A DNA stretch of 64,000 bases, taken from the NCBI GenBank assembly GCA_945907045.1, contig CAMDSH010000011.1, positions 1 through 64,000 of the forward strand. The letters run 5' to 3'. This document shows, piece by piece, positions 52,815-61,468 of the stretch (its first letter is position 1; each line of letters opens with the position of its first letter). Under the pieces are notes generated by a model, which was not told where the DNA came from, did no database searches, and was given only the letters and a program-made list of their open reading frames with translations. Source of the DNA: Rhizobium sp. Q54. Lineage in GTDB: Bacteria > Pseudomonadota > Alphaproteobacteria > Rhizobiales > Xanthobacteraceae. A program made the translations under genes and the position numbers.

Positions 52815-53900
52815 ATGCTCGCCAACGACGCTTTCCATATTGCCGTTTTGCCGGGTGACGGCATCGGACCCGAGGTGATGGCGCCCGCCATCGAAATCCT
52901 CAACAAGGTCGCGGGCTCGACCCAGAATTTGAAATTCCGCTTCACCGAAGGCGCGGCCGGCGCGACGCATTACAAGGAAACCGGCAAGTCGATGCCGGAG
53001 TCGACGATCAAGCTGTGCGAGGAAGCCGACGCCATTCTGCTCGGCGCCTGCGGCATGCCCTCGATCCGCTATCCCGACGGCACCGAAATCGCGCCGCAAG
53101 TCGAGCTGCGATTCATCTTCGATTTGTATGCAGGCGTGCGCCCGTGCCGCCTTCTTCCCGGCGTGCCGAGCCCGATCGTCGGCGCCGACAAGCACGGCAT
53201 CGATCTCGTCGTCATCCGCGAGTCGACCGAAGGCCTGTTCGCCTCCATGGGCAAGGGCGTCGTTACCGACGATGAAGCGCGCGAGACGATGGTGATTACA
53301 CGCAAGACCTCGCAGCGGCTGTTCGACTTCTCGTTCCGGCTTGCCGAGCGGCGCAAAGCGCGCGGCGGCAAGGGCCTGCTGCATTGCGTCGACAAGGCCA
53401 ACATCTTTCGCGCCTTCGCCTTCTTCCGCAAAATCTTCGACGAGCGCGCGGCGAAATTTCCCAACGTGAAGCCCGACCGCATTTACATCGACGCCTGCGC
53501 CGCCGCGATGGTACGCCGCCCGTGGGACTTCGACGTGCTGGTGACCGAAAACATGTTCGGCGATATTTTGTCCGATCTTACCGCGGGCTTGATCGGCGGC
53601 ATGGGCATGGCGCCCTCCGCCGACATCGGCGACCGCCACGCGGTGTTCCAGCCCTGCCACGGCACCGCGCCCGACATCATGGGCCAGGGCAAGGCCAATC
53701 CGGCGGCGATGATTTTATCCGCCGCGATGATGCTCGACTGGCTTGCCGACAAGCACGACCATCCGCCGGCGGCCGAGGCAGCCCAGCGCATTGAGCGCGC
53801 CGTGGACAAGGCGTTCGCGCAAGGCATCAAGCCGATGGAGTTTGGCGGCAAGGACGGCACCACCGCCGTCGCCAAGGCCGTGATGAACGCGCTGGATTAG
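52815..53900 (+). CDS. Isocitrate/isopropylmalate dehydrogenase family protein
   Basis: 361 residues from ATG 52815. The fold motifs are IAVLPGDGIGPEVMAPAIEIL, the substrate site ELRFIFDLYAGVRPCRLLPGV, VIRESTEGLFASMG, VDKANIFRAF, VTENMFGDILSDLTAGLIGGMGMAPSADIGD and the NAD-loop HGTAPDIMGQGKANPAAMILSAAMML. The R-rich substrate loop could accept tartrate-, malate- or isopropylmalate-like acids; 3-isopropylmalate cannot be assumed. It is next to a Hyi-type isomerase on the other strand, so a sugar-acid role is more likely. Confidence 0.9.
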   Translation: MLANDAFHIAVLPGDGIGPEVMAPAIEILNKVAGSTQNLKFRFTEGAAGATHYKETGKSMPESTIKLCEEADAILLGACGMPSIRYPDGTEIAPQVELRFIFDLYAGVRPCRLLPGVPSPIVGADKHGIDLVVIRESTEGLFASMGKGVVTDDEARETMVITRKTSQRLFDFSFRLAERRKARGGKGLLHCVDKANIFRAFAFFRKIFDERAAKFPNVKPDRIYIDACAAAMVRRPWDFDVLVTENMFGDILSDLTAGLIGGMGMAPSADIGDRHAVFQPCHGTAPDIMGQGKANPAAMILSAAMMLDWLADKHDHPPAAEAAQRIERAVDKAFAQGIKPMEFGGKDGTTAVAKAVMNALD

Positions 53901-53913
53901 TGTCTCGTTTTTT

Positions 53914-53990
53914 CCGCTCGTCCCCGCGAAAGCGGGGACCCAGTAATTTCCAAAATGAAACTGGATTCCCACTTCCGCGGGAATGAGCGG
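53914..53990. repeat. Inverted repeat between convergent genes
   Basis: Outer arms CCGCTC (53914-53919) and GAGCGG (53985-53990) continue into CCCCGCGAAAGCGGGG and CCACTTCCGCGGG, with CCCAGT/CTGG near the centre. This is the CGTCATTCCCGCGAAAGCGG type of repeat common in this order. It sits between the convergent IMDH-family and alpha/beta hydrolase genes, where it may help terminate both. Confidence 0.8.
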
Positions 53991-53997
53991 TGAAGGC

Positions 53998-54786
53998 TTA
54001 GAGTCCCACGAAACTCTTGATTGCCGCCAAAAACTCTTCCGGCTGCTCCAGCGGCGGGCAGTGTCCGCAGCCGGGCAGCTCGATGTATTTCGCGCCTGAA
54101 ACTTTCTCCGCGATCAGCTTGTTGAGCGCAGGTGGCGTCGCCTGATCGAACTCACCGCAAACGACCAATGTCGGCTTTTGCAGCCGGTGCAGCAGCGGCA
54201 CCAGATCCGCCTCGACCAGTATCGCGCAAGCATCCCTGAAAGCTTTCGGATTGATTTCGAGCAGCACGGCTTTGCGTTCCTCGATCTTTTCCGGATGCGC
54301 TGCAAGATATTTCGGAGAGAACACGCGCTTGGCCGCGATCTCCGCAATCGTTCCCAATCCGCCGGCCGCGACCTTCTCCGCCATCACCGTGAACGCCTGC
54401 TTGCCCTGCTCCGGAAAGCCGGGCGCGGCATCGCTCAAAACCAGTTTGCCGATGCGCTCCGGATGATCGAGCGCGAACGCCAGCGCCAAGGTGCCGCCGA
54501 AACCGTTGCCCAACAGGATGGCGTCGCTCTCAATGCCCCACTCCTGAAAGCCGTCCTCGATGCGCGCGATGTAGGCTTCCAGCAACGCGGTCATCGCAGG
54601 CTCCGAGCCGTGAAAGCCCGGCAGGTTGAACAACGTGACGCGGAATTTTGCTGCCAGCGCCTCCAGCACCGGATCGAAAGCGTGCCGGTCCGTGAGCAAC
54701 GAGTGCAGAATGACGAGATCGCGGCCGCGCCCGGTTCGCACCCCGGTGAGCGCGCCATGTCCGGCGCTGAGCTTTTCGAACTGCAT
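53998..54786 (-). CDS. Alpha/beta hydrolase fold protein lacking the nucleophile serine
   Basis: 262 residues. The hydrolase fold is recognisable: LVILHSLLTDRHAFDPVLEAL, FNLPGFHGSE, LLGNGFGGTLALAFALDHPERIGKLVL, VVCGEFDQATPP (acid) and PGCGHCPPLEQPEEF (His). The nucleophile elbow reads GNGFGG, where an esterase would have GxSxG, so Ser is replaced by Gly while the acid and His are kept. It may be inactive, use another nucleophile, or act as a lyase or binding protein. It lies before the gentisate dioxygenase-like gene on the same strand. Confidence 0.85.
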   Translation of the reverse strand: MQFEKLSAGHGALTGVRTGRGRDLVILHSLLTDRHAFDPVLEALAAKFRVTLFNLPGFHGSEPAMTALLEAYIARIEDGFQEWGIESDAILLGNGFGGTLALAFALDHPERIGKLVLSDAAPGFPEQGKQAFTVMAEKVAAGGLGTIAEIAAKRVFSPKYLAAHPEKIEERKAVLLEINPKAFRDACAILVEADLVPLLHRLQKPTLVVCGEFDQATPPALNKLIAEKVSGAKYIELPGCGHCPPLEQPEEFLAAIKSFVGL

Positions 54787-54855
54787 CCCGCGTCTCCTTT
54801 GTGCGCTGGTATCAACGATACAAGGCGCCGCTCGTTCCCGCTAATTCTGTTGCAT

Positions 54856-54889
54856 AAAAAAAAACACCCCCGGGTCAAGCCCGGGGGTG
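54856..54889 (-). terminator. Intrinsic terminator of the bicupin gene
   Basis: Read leftward: CACCCCCGGG-CTTGA-CCCGGGGGTG followed by nine T. It lies 27 bases after the stop of the gentisate dioxygenase-like gene. Confidence 0.9.
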
Positions 54890-54916
54890 GCATCGAAACC
54901 GGCGCGCGAAAGAAGA

Positions 54917-55972
54917 CTATTTGCCTTCGCGGAACAGGCCGAGCGCTTCCTGTGCCGGGCGGTCGGAGATCGAGAACAGCACCGACTCTTTCGATGCGTT
55001 GTGCGAATAGCGCTTCCACGGCGGGATGACGAACACGTCGTTGACGCCCCATTCCAGCGTCACATCGCCAACCTTGGTAGTACCCTGGCCTTCCGCGCAG
55101 CAGAAAATGGTGCCGTCGGTCGCGCGGTACGGCTCGCCTTTGAAGCCCGCCGGGAACAACGAGAGATAGGCGCCCATCGTGGGGAGCACCGGTCCGCCGT
55201 TGATCGGGTTGGCGTAGCGCACGCGCGCGCCGTGACGCGGATCGATGTCGCCGGATTTTTTCAGCCGCTCCAGGATCGGCCGCATCTTGGAATACGGATA
55301 GTTGATGACCGGGCTGCGGTTGGTGACTGCGGGCATGCCATCGGGCAGCACGCCTGAAGCATAGCGATCGAAGGAATCTCCGTCCTCGTGATCGGTCTTC
55401 TGCATCTTCTCGTCGGAATGCTCGGAGAACGACGTCTCGAAGTGGTTGACGGTCGGCATGTCGAGCACGTCGAGCCACATCATCGGCACCTTGCCCGGAT
55501 TGCCGTGATCGTGCGGCGCCCAGTTGGCGGTGATGATGAAGTCGCCGTGCTCCATCATCGTCTTCTCGCCTTCGACGGCGGTGTATGCGCCCGAGCCGTC
55601 GAGCACGAAACGAATGGCGGACGAGACGTGACGGTGCACGTCGGCGATTTCACCGGGATTGATCAGCTGGATGCCGGCGAACAGCGAATTGGTGACGCGC
55701 GACTTGCCGGGCACGCCGGGATTTTCCAGCACCAGCACGCGGCGCTCGGCTTCCTCGGCGGTGATGACGTCGCCCGCCTCCAGCATCAGTTGTTTCACCC
55801 GGTCGAACTTCCAGACCTTCGGCAGGAAGGCCGTTTTCGGCTCCGGCGTGACCAGGCCTTTGAGCACCTCCCACAACGGGGTCATGTTGTCTTTGGCGAT
55901 CTTGGCGTAATAGGCCTGCCGCGCGCCCGTGATGTTGTGCTTCGAGTCCGCAGGCTGGGTTGCCACCGACAT
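54917..55972 (-). CDS. Gentisate 1,2-dioxygenase-like bicupin
   Basis: 351 residues from ATG 55972, with GGAGGAATTCCC upstream. Two cupin domains are present. The first has GEIADVHRHVSSAIRFVLDGSGAYTAVEGEKTMMEHGDFIITANWAPHDHGN, containing the iron-binding HxH and later His of gentisate and 1-hydroxy-2-naphthoate dioxygenases. The second (GTTKVGDVTLEWGVNDVFVIPPWKRYSHNA) is degenerate in metal ligands, as is usual. It cleaves a dihydroxybenzoate ring. FAH, SDR and a hydrolase are nearby. Exact substrate unproven. Confidence 0.87.
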   Translation of the reverse strand: MSVATQPADSKHNITGARQAYYAKIAKDNMTPLWEVLKGLVTPEPKTAFLPKVWKFDRVKQLMLEAGDVITAEEAERRVLVLENPGVPGKSRVTNSLFAGIQLINPGEIADVHRHVSSAIRFVLDGSGAYTAVEGEKTMMEHGDFIITANWAPHDHGNPGKVPMMWLDVLDMPTVNHFETSFSEHSDEKMQKTDHEDGDSFDRYASGVLPDGMPAVTNRSPVINYPYSKMRPILERLKKSGDIDPRHGARVRYANPINGGPVLPTMGAYLSLFPAGFKGEPYRATDGTIFCCAEGQGTTKVGDVTLEWGVNDVFVIPPWKRYSHNASKESVLFSISDRPAQEALGLFREGK

Positions 55973-56088
55973 GGGAATTCCTCCATCCAATCGAATTGTC
56001 GAATTTGCACCAGTATAGATCAGGTTAGCGCTTTGAGGAAATAACCGGAAAATGCCCGCAAACCCGCTATGCGTGTAAATCCCGGCGG

Positions 56089-56853
56089 CTAGATATTGAT
56101 CGCGCCGCCGTCCACGGCGATCGATTGGCCGGTCATGAAGTCGCTCTCGCTCGACGCCATATAGATGAGGGCCCCTGTGAGGTCTTCAGGGTACTCGTCG
56201 CGCTTGAACGCGCGGGTAGCGATCACCTTGGCGCGCGCCTGATCGAGATGCGCCTGATTCTTCAGGCCGGTGTCGCTCAGGGTCAGCCCCGGCACCAGCG
56301 TGTTGACGGAAATCCCGTGCTCGCCGAGTTCGCGCGCGAGCGCGCGCGTCATGGAAACCACCGCGCCCTTCGATGTGACGTAATGCAAAAATTCAGGCAA
56401 GCCCTTGTAGGCGGTGCCGGACGCGATGTTGATGATCTTGCCGCTTTTGCGCGCAATCATGTGCGGCGCGACGTGCTTCACCATCAGGAACGAGCCGCGC
56501 ACGTTCACCGCCATTACCTTGTCCCACAGATCGACGTCGATCGCGGTGACCTTGACCGGCGGCAGCGTCGAATACATCGCTGCGTTGTTCACCAACACGT
56601 CGATCTGCCCGAAGCGTTCCAACGTCTGCGCGACGAGCTTTTTCACCTTCGCCTCATCGCTCACGTCGAACACCACGCTCGCCACCGAATTGGCGCCGTG
56701 CTTGGCGGCGATCTCCGCTGCGAGCTCTTTCCCATCGACGATGTCGGCGATCATCACGCGTGCGCCCTCGGCGGCCAGCGCCTTTGAGTAATGCGCACCG
56801 ATGCCCACCGCGCCGCCGGTGACGATGGCTATGCGTCCGTCAAGTCTGTTCAT
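56089..56853 (-). CDS. Short-chain dehydrogenase/reductase
   Basis: 254 residues. NAD(P) site IVTGGAVGIGAHYSKALAAEG, NNAAM motif, catalytic Ser in IINIASGTAY and catalytic Tyr-Lys in LHYVTSKGAVV, then PGLTLSDTG. The Asp in VMIADIVDG after the second strand suggests NAD preference. The substrate is unknown. It lies upstream of the bicupin gene in the same direction, with 116 bases between them, so it may be part of the aromatic catabolic set. Confidence 0.94.
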   Translation of the reverse strand: MNRLDGRIAIVTGGAVGIGAHYSKALAAEGARVMIADIVDGKELAAEIAAKHGANSVASVVFDVSDEAKVKKLVAQTLERFGQIDVLVNNAAMYSTLPPVKVTAIDVDLWDKVMAVNVRGSFLMVKHVAPHMIARKSGKIINIASGTAYKGLPEFLHYVTSKGAVVSMTRALARELGEHGISVNTLVPGLTLSDTGLKNQAHLDQARAKVIATRAFKRDEYPEDLTGALIYMASSESDFMTGQSIAVDGGAINI

Positions 56854-56870
56854 GCGCGCCTCTCTTTGTC

Positions 56871-56957
56871 CGTCATCACCGGGCTTGTCCCGGTGATCCC
56901 GATTGCAATGGCACTGCGCCCCTAAGCGGGATGGCCGGGATAAACCCGGCCATGACG
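56871..56957. repeat. Inverted repeat between divergent genes
   Basis: Outer arms CGTCAT (56871-56876) and ATGACG (56952-56957). The left half is CACCGGGCTTGTCCCGGTGA, a hairpin in itself; the right half GGCCGGGATAAACCCGGCC is a second hairpin, with a GCGGGATGG segment between. A composite REP-like structure in the divergent SDR / SnoaL-like gap. Confidence 0.8.
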
Positions 56958-57007
56958 AGCGGATTCTTATCAGCTATGACCATTTCTCCCAACAACCGTG
57001 GTCAAAG

Positions 57008-57631
57008 ATGAAATCCGACATCGCAGGCCAACTCGCCATCCGCGCGCTGATGGAAAACTGGGTGCTCTGGCGCGACGCGCGCGAGTGGGACCGCTTCCGC
57101 ACGCTCTGGCACGAAGACGGGCGGATGATGGCGACCTGGTTTCAGGGCGGGTTCGAGGATTTCATCAAGGTCAGCCAGCAGGGCTTTGAGCGCGGCGCAC
57201 GCATCCTGCACATGCTCGGCGCGACAACCATCGACATCAAAGGCAAACGCGCCATCGCGCAAGCCAAGACCGCGATTTCGCAGCGCGCCGAAGTCGAAGG
57301 CGTATTGTGCGATGTGGTCTGCACCGGACGCTTTTACGTGTTCGCGGAAAAACGCAAAGGCCGCTGGGGCATCGTGCTGATGCAGCCGATCTACGAGAAA
57401 GACCGTCTCGATCCGGTCGATCCCGCTGCAACGCTCAAGCTCGACGAAAAGCTGCTGGCGAGTTTCCCCGAAGGCTATCGCCATCTCGCCTATCTGCAGG
57501 TGAAGAACGGCTACAAGGTGAAAGGCGACCTGCCCGGCCTCGATGGGCTAGCGCTGGATAAAGTTTATGCGGCAGGCGCGGCGTGGCTTAAGGGCAAGCC
57601 GTTGGGCAAGAACACCGGCGGACCGCTTTAA
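57008..57631 (+). CDS. SnoaL/NTF2-like family protein
   Basis: 207 residues from ATG 57008. The NTF2-like cone fold is suggested by IRALMENWVLWRDAREWDRFRTLWHEDGRMMATWFQGGFEDFIKVSQQGF, as in scytalone dehydratase- or SnoaL-like proteins, and RFYVFAEKRKGRWGIVLMQPIYEKDRL as the antiparallel sheet. No clear catalytic residue is assigned. It is next to an Old Yellow Enzyme on the same strand, so it could act on the same small-molecule substrates. Confidence 0.8.
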   Translation: MKSDIAGQLAIRALMENWVLWRDAREWDRFRTLWHEDGRMMATWFQGGFEDFIKVSQQGFERGARILHMLGATTIDIKGKRAIAQAKTAISQRAEVEGVLCDVVCTGRFYVFAEKRKGRWGIVLMQPIYEKDRLDPVDPAATLKLDEKLLASFPEGYRHLAYLQVKNGYKVKGDLPGLDGLALDKVYAAGAAWLKGKPLGKNTGGPL

Positions 57632-57695
57632 TACCCTCCCCCGCCTGTATATGCTTCGCGCCTGTCCGTTTCCGGCCAAAAGGAATTCCCTAAAA

Positions 57696-58808
57696 ATGCC
57701 CAGCGCCCTGTTCTCGCCGATCACCTTGCGTGGCCTCACATTGCCGAACCGCATCGCGGTGTCGCCGATGTGCCAATACAATTCCACCGACGGCACAGCC
57801 AATGATTGGCACCTGATGCATATCGGCCAATTCGCGCTCGGCGGTTTCGGCCTGATCATCGCCGAAATGACGAATGTCAATATGGTCGGTCGCATCAGCT
57901 ACAAATGCGCGACACTCGCCACCGACGAGAATGAGAAGGCACTCAAGCGGGTGGTCGATTTCGCCCGCCAGTACGGGCCGTCGAAACATGGCCTGCAGGT
58001 CGGCCATGCCGGCCGCAAGGGCTCGACGCAGCCGCCGGCGCAGGGCGCCAAGCCGCTGACCAAGGAAGAAAAAGCGTGGGAGACCGTGGCGCCTTCCGCC
58101 ATTCCCTATGGCCCGGACTGGCACGTCCCGCGCGCCATGACGAAAGAAGAGATGAAGGCGACGCTCGCCGATTACCTCAACACGGTGAAGCGTGCCGAGC
58201 GCATCGGCTACGACCTGCTCGAATTGCACGCGGCGCACGGCTACCTGCTGCACCAATTCCTCTCGCCGCTGTCCAACCAGCGCAGCGACGAATACGGCGG
58301 ATCCTTGCAAAAGCGCATGCGCTATCCGCTCGAAGTGTTCTCGGCCTTGCGCGAAGCCTGGCCGAAGGACAAGCCGCTCGGCATCCGCGTCTCGGCGGTG
58401 GACTGGGTGGACGGCGGCACGACGCTCGATGACACGGTCGTCTTCGCAAAGGAATTGAAGGCTCTCGGCTGCGACTACATGGACGTGTCCAGCGGCCAGC
58501 TCGACGCCCGGCAGAAGATTCCGTTCGCGCCGCACTTCAACGCGCCGTTCGCCGAGCGGGTGCGCAAGGACGCCGGCCTGCCGACGATGTCGGTCGGGCT
58601 GATCACTGACGCCAGGGAAGCCGAGGAGATCGTCGCTTCCGGCAAGGCCGACATGATCGCGATGGCGCGCGGCGCGATGTACGACCCGCGCTGGCCGATC
58701 CATGCCGCGATGGAGCTCGGCGCCGAACCGCCCTTTGCGCCGCGCATGATGGCCGCGCATCCCAAGATGCGGCCGATGATCTTCCCCGACTACAAGCCGG
58801 CGGGCTAA
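57696..58808 (+). CDS. Old Yellow Enzyme family NADH:flavin oxidoreductase
   Basis: 370 residues from ATG 57696 with AAGGAATT upstream. FMN and substrate site motifs are ALFSPITLRGLTLPNRIAVSPMCQYNS (Cys in the active site), QVGHAGRKGST, ELHAAHGYLLHQFLSPLSNQR (His-x-x-His and Arg) and the C-terminal MARGAMYDPRWPIHAA. This is the YqjM-like, thermophilic-type OYE class. It reduces activated alkenes and enones. It follows the SnoaL-like gene and is convergent with the FMN reductase gene. Confidence 0.94.
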   Translation: MPSALFSPITLRGLTLPNRIAVSPMCQYNSTDGTANDWHLMHIGQFALGGFGLIIAEMTNVNMVGRISYKCATLATDENEKALKRVVDFARQYGPSKHGLQVGHAGRKGSTQPPAQGAKPLTKEEKAWETVAPSAIPYGPDWHVPRAMTKEEMKATLADYLNTVKRAERIGYDLLELHAAHGYLLHQFLSPLSNQRSDEYGGSLQKRMRYPLEVFSALREAWPKDKPLGIRVSAVDWVDGGTTLDDTVVFAKELKALGCDYMDVSSGQLDARQKIPFAPHFNAPFAERVRKDAGLPTMSVGLITDAREAEEIVASGKADMIAMARGAMYDPRWPIHAAMELGAEPPFAPRMMAAHPKMRPMIFPDYKPAG

Positions 58809-58810
58809 GC

Positions 58811-58937
58811 CCTCATCCTGAGGAGCAGCCCAACGGGTCCGCGCTCGGCGCGGCCCGATGGTAAACTCCGGCTGCGTCTCGAAGGATGAAGCGGCTACAT
58901 GATTCGAGACGGCGCGTCGCGCCTCCTCACCATGAGG
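58811..58937. repeat. Composite inverted repeat between convergent genes
   Basis: CCTCATCCTGAGGAG (58811-58825) and CTCCTCACCATGAGG (58923-58937) are outer arms; CGTCTCGAAGGATGA and ATTCGAGACG lie inside. The pattern of CCTCATCCTGAGGAG with CGTCTCGAAGGATG is a widespread Bradyrhizobium-type repeat. It sits between the convergent OYE and FMN reductase genes. Confidence 0.82.
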
Positions 58938-58950
58938 CTGAGTGTCGTTA

Positions 58951-59514
58951 TTACGCGCGCACGCGTTCGATGAATTTGGCGAAGGCCGCGAGCTGTTGCG
59001 TGATGATATCCTTGGTCGGCTGATCGGCGATCTCGCCGGTCTTCTCGTCGATCTTCTTGTTGGCGAAATTTATAATCACTTCCGGCTTGCCGAACATCAT
59101 CGCGTCGATGGACGTGAGCGCCTGACGCAGGTGGTATTGCATGCGCGAGCCGCCGACCAATCCGGGCGAAGCGGATTGCACGGCCACCGGCTTGTCCTTG
59201 AACGGCTGATCCTTCACGCGCGAGGCCCAGTCGATGGCGTTTTTCAGCGGCCCCGGAATCGACCAGTTATATTCCGCCGACACGATGACGACGCCGTCAG
59301 CCGCGCGGATGGCCTCGACCCAGGCAATGACTTCCGGCGGATTTCCCACCGCCTGCAAGTCGGCATTGTAGAGCGGAAACTTGTCGTAGCCCGGCGCAGA
59401 CTTGATCGCCATCTCCGGCGGCGCCAGCGCGGGGAGCGCACGCGCCACCGACGCATTGTAGGAGCCCTTGCGCAGGCTGCCGCAGATAACGATTACGTTG
59501 AGCTTGTCGGCCAT
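58951..59514 (-). CDS. NADPH-dependent FMN reductase
   Basis: 187 residues from ATG 59514. The flavodoxin-like fold carries VIVICGSLRKGSYNASVARAL (FMN phosphate loop), VIVSAEYNWSIPGPLKNAIDWASR and PVAVQSASPGLVGGSRMQYHLRQAL, typical of the NADPH-FMN reductase (SsuE/YieF-like) group. It may supply reduced flavin or reduce quinones. It is downstream of the TctC gene on the same strand, with 15 bases between them, so it is probably cotranscribed. Confidence 0.93.
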   Translation of the reverse strand: MADKLNVIVICGSLRKGSYNASVARALPALAPPEMAIKSAPGYDKFPLYNADLQAVGNPPEVIAWVEAIRAADGVVIVSAEYNWSIPGPLKNAIDWASRVKDQPFKDKPVAVQSASPGLVGGSRMQYHLRQALTSIDAMMFGKPEVIINFANKKIDEKTGEIADQPTKDIITQQLAAFAKFIERVRA

Positions 59515-59528
59515 TTCATGTCCTTCGA

Positions 59529-60497
59529 TTAATTCGTGGCAATGCCGGCTTTGTCGCGCACCGACTTCCACTTGGCGATCTCGTCGCCGAGATGCTTGGT
59601 GAATTCCGCCGGCGTCGAGAAGCGCACTTCCGCGCCGGCCTTGGAAAGCTGTTCTTTAACCGCGGGGCGATCGAGCACCGTCTTGAGCGCCTTGGATGTC
59701 TTGTCGATGATCGCCTTCGGCGTGCCGGCGGGATAAACCCAGCCGTACCAGGTGGCGACTTCGTAGCCCGGCACTCCGGATTCCGCGACCGTTGGCACAT
59801 TCGGAATGCTCGGCCAGCGCTTCGGCGACGCGACGGCGAGGATTTTCAATTCTCCGGCGTTCACCTGCCCGATCACGGCATGCACCAGCTCGACGGCGTA
59901 ATCGACTTCATTGGCGCGCAGCGCGGTAACCACCGCGGGCGTTCCACGATAGGGAATATGTTTCACGTCGATGCCCGCCATCTGCTTGAGCAATTCACCC
60001 GCGAAATGCTGCGTCGAGCCCAGGCCCACGCTGGCGAAATTCAGCTTGCCCGGGTCCTTCTTGGCGATCGCGACCAGCCCCTTGATATCGCTGGCGGGGA
60101 AATCCTTGCGCGCGACGATGACGAAGGCCGACGTGCCGACCAGCGCCACCGGCGCGAAGTCCTTCACCGGATCGAAGGGTAATGATTTGAGCATCGCCGC
60201 CGAAACGGTGTGGCCGGCGCTGAGCATCGACGCGGTGTAGCCGTCCTTGTCAGCCTTGGCGACAGCATCGGACGCAATGGTGCTGCCCGCGCCCGGCTTG
60301 TTCTCGATCACCACCGTCTGCCCGAGAAGTTCGCCGAGCGGCTGCGCGACGACGCGCGCAACGATGTCGGTGCCGCCGCCGGCGCCGAAGCCGACGAGAA
60401 CGCGGATCGGCCGCTGCGGCCATTCCTGCGCGGCGGCGGGCGCGAGCTGCGCTGTGAGTGCGGCCACGCCCGCGAATGCGATACGTGCGAAATTCAT
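59529..60497 (-). CDS. TctC-type (Bug family) substrate-binding protein
   Basis: 322 residues with a signal peptide (ARIAFAGVAALTAQLAPAAA-QE). Bug motifs are PQRPIRVLVGFGAGGGTDIVARVVA, VVIENKPGAGSTIASDAVAKADKDGY and NVPTVAESGVPGYEVATWYGWVYPAGTP. These receptors bind carboxylates, including aromatic or tricarboxylate compounds. No TctA or TctB gene is in the window, so it is an orphan receptor. AAAGGGGGG precedes the ATG. It is flanked by FAH and FMN reductase genes on the same strand. Confidence 0.95.
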   Translation of the reverse strand: MNFARIAFAGVAALTAQLAPAAAQEWPQRPIRVLVGFGAGGGTDIVARVVAQPLGELLGQTVVIENKPGAGSTIASDAVAKADKDGYTASMLSAGHTVSAAMLKSLPFDPVKDFAPVALVGTSAFVIVARKDFPASDIKGLVAIAKKDPGKLNFASVGLGSTQHFAGELLKQMAGIDVKHIPYRGTPAVVTALRANEVDYAVELVHAVIGQVNAGELKILAVASPKRWPSIPNVPTVAESGVPGYEVATWYGWVYPAGTPKAIIDKTSKALKTVLDRPAVKEQLSKAGAEVRFSTPAEFTKHLGDEIAKWKSVRDKAGIATN

Positions 60498-60571
60498 GAA
60501 TCCCCCCTTTTCAGCTTTTTCTGGTTGACCCGAAGGGAACGCGCCTTGCGGCCTTGCGTCAAGGTGAGAAA

Positions 60572-61450
60572 TTACGCCTTCTCGTCTTCGATTGGATTTC
60601 GCAGCACGCCGATGCTTTCGACTTCGATCTCGCAGACATCGCCCTTCTTCATCCAAACCGGATTGGGTTTTTGCGCGTGGCCGACGCCCGACGGCGTGCC
60701 GGTGAGAATGATGTCGCCCGGCTCCAGCGCGATGCCCTTGGTGGCGTAGACCAATGTTTCGGCGAGCGGAAACATCAGCAGGTCGGTATTGGACGATTGC
60801 ATTACCTTGCCGTTGAGGCGGCTTTCGATTTTGAGGCCCTTGCCGCCGGCGGGCAATTCGTCGGCACTCACCATCCAAGGGCCGAAACTGCCGGAGCGGT
60901 CGAAATTTTTTCCCATCGTCCACTGCGTGGTGTGGCGCTGGAATTCACGGATCGAGCCTTCGTTCGAGCACGAATAACCGGCGATGCAATCGAGCGCGTT
61001 CGCCATCGTCAGATGCTTGGCGTGGCGGCCGACGACCGCAACCATTTCCGCCTCGTAATCGAGCTGCTCGGAGATAAGCGGGCGGATGATCGCGGCCTCG
61101 TGCGGAACGAGCGAGGCGATGGTGCGGAAGAACAGCGTCGGGAATTTCGGGATATTGTCGGCGTAGCGGCCTTCCTTGACGTGATCGAGATAGTTGAGGC
61201 CGAGGCAGATGATCTTGCCCGGCTTTGCCACGGGAAGCGTGTATTTAAGGCCCTTGAGCGGGTGGCGCGCGGAGGCCGGCGCTTTCTTTGCCAAGTCGGC
61301 GAGCGGCTTGAGATCGCCCTTGTGCTGGCGCAACCATTCCCCGAGATCGTTCGGCGCCTTGGCATCCACCGCCTGCAAATCGACGACCTGATCGCCCTCG
61401 ACAACGCCGAGATGCAACGCGCCGTTCAACTCAAATCCGACAATCTTCAT
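60572..61450 (-). CDS. Fumarylacetoacetate hydrolase family protein
   Basis: 292 residues. The catalytic C-terminal domain has KIICLGLNYLDHVKEG, the metal ligands in ISEQLDYEAEMVAVVGR, GYSCSNEGSIREFQRHTTQWTMGKNFDRSGSFGPWMV and IILTGTPSGVGHAQKPNPVWMKKGD. Members hydrolyse fumarylpyruvate, acylpyruvates or related ring-fission products or isomerise 2-hydroxyhepta-dienedioate. Together with the gentisate dioxygenase-like bicupin, a fumarylpyruvate-type substrate is plausible. Confidence 0.94.
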   Translation of the reverse strand: MKIVGFELNGALHLGVVEGDQVVDLQAVDAKAPNDLGEWLRQHKGDLKPLADLAKKAPASARHPLKGLKYTLPVAKPGKIICLGLNYLDHVKEGRYADNIPKFPTLFFRTIASLVPHEAAIIRPLISEQLDYEAEMVAVVGRHAKHLTMANALDCIAGYSCSNEGSIREFQRHTTQWTMGKNFDRSGSFGPWMVSADELPAGGKGLKIESRLNGKVMQSSNTDLLMFPLAETLVYATKGIALEPGDIILTGTPSGVGHAQKPNPVWMKKGDVCEIEVESIGVLRNPIEDEKA

Positions 61451-61468
61451 GAGTTTGCCTCTTGTTGT

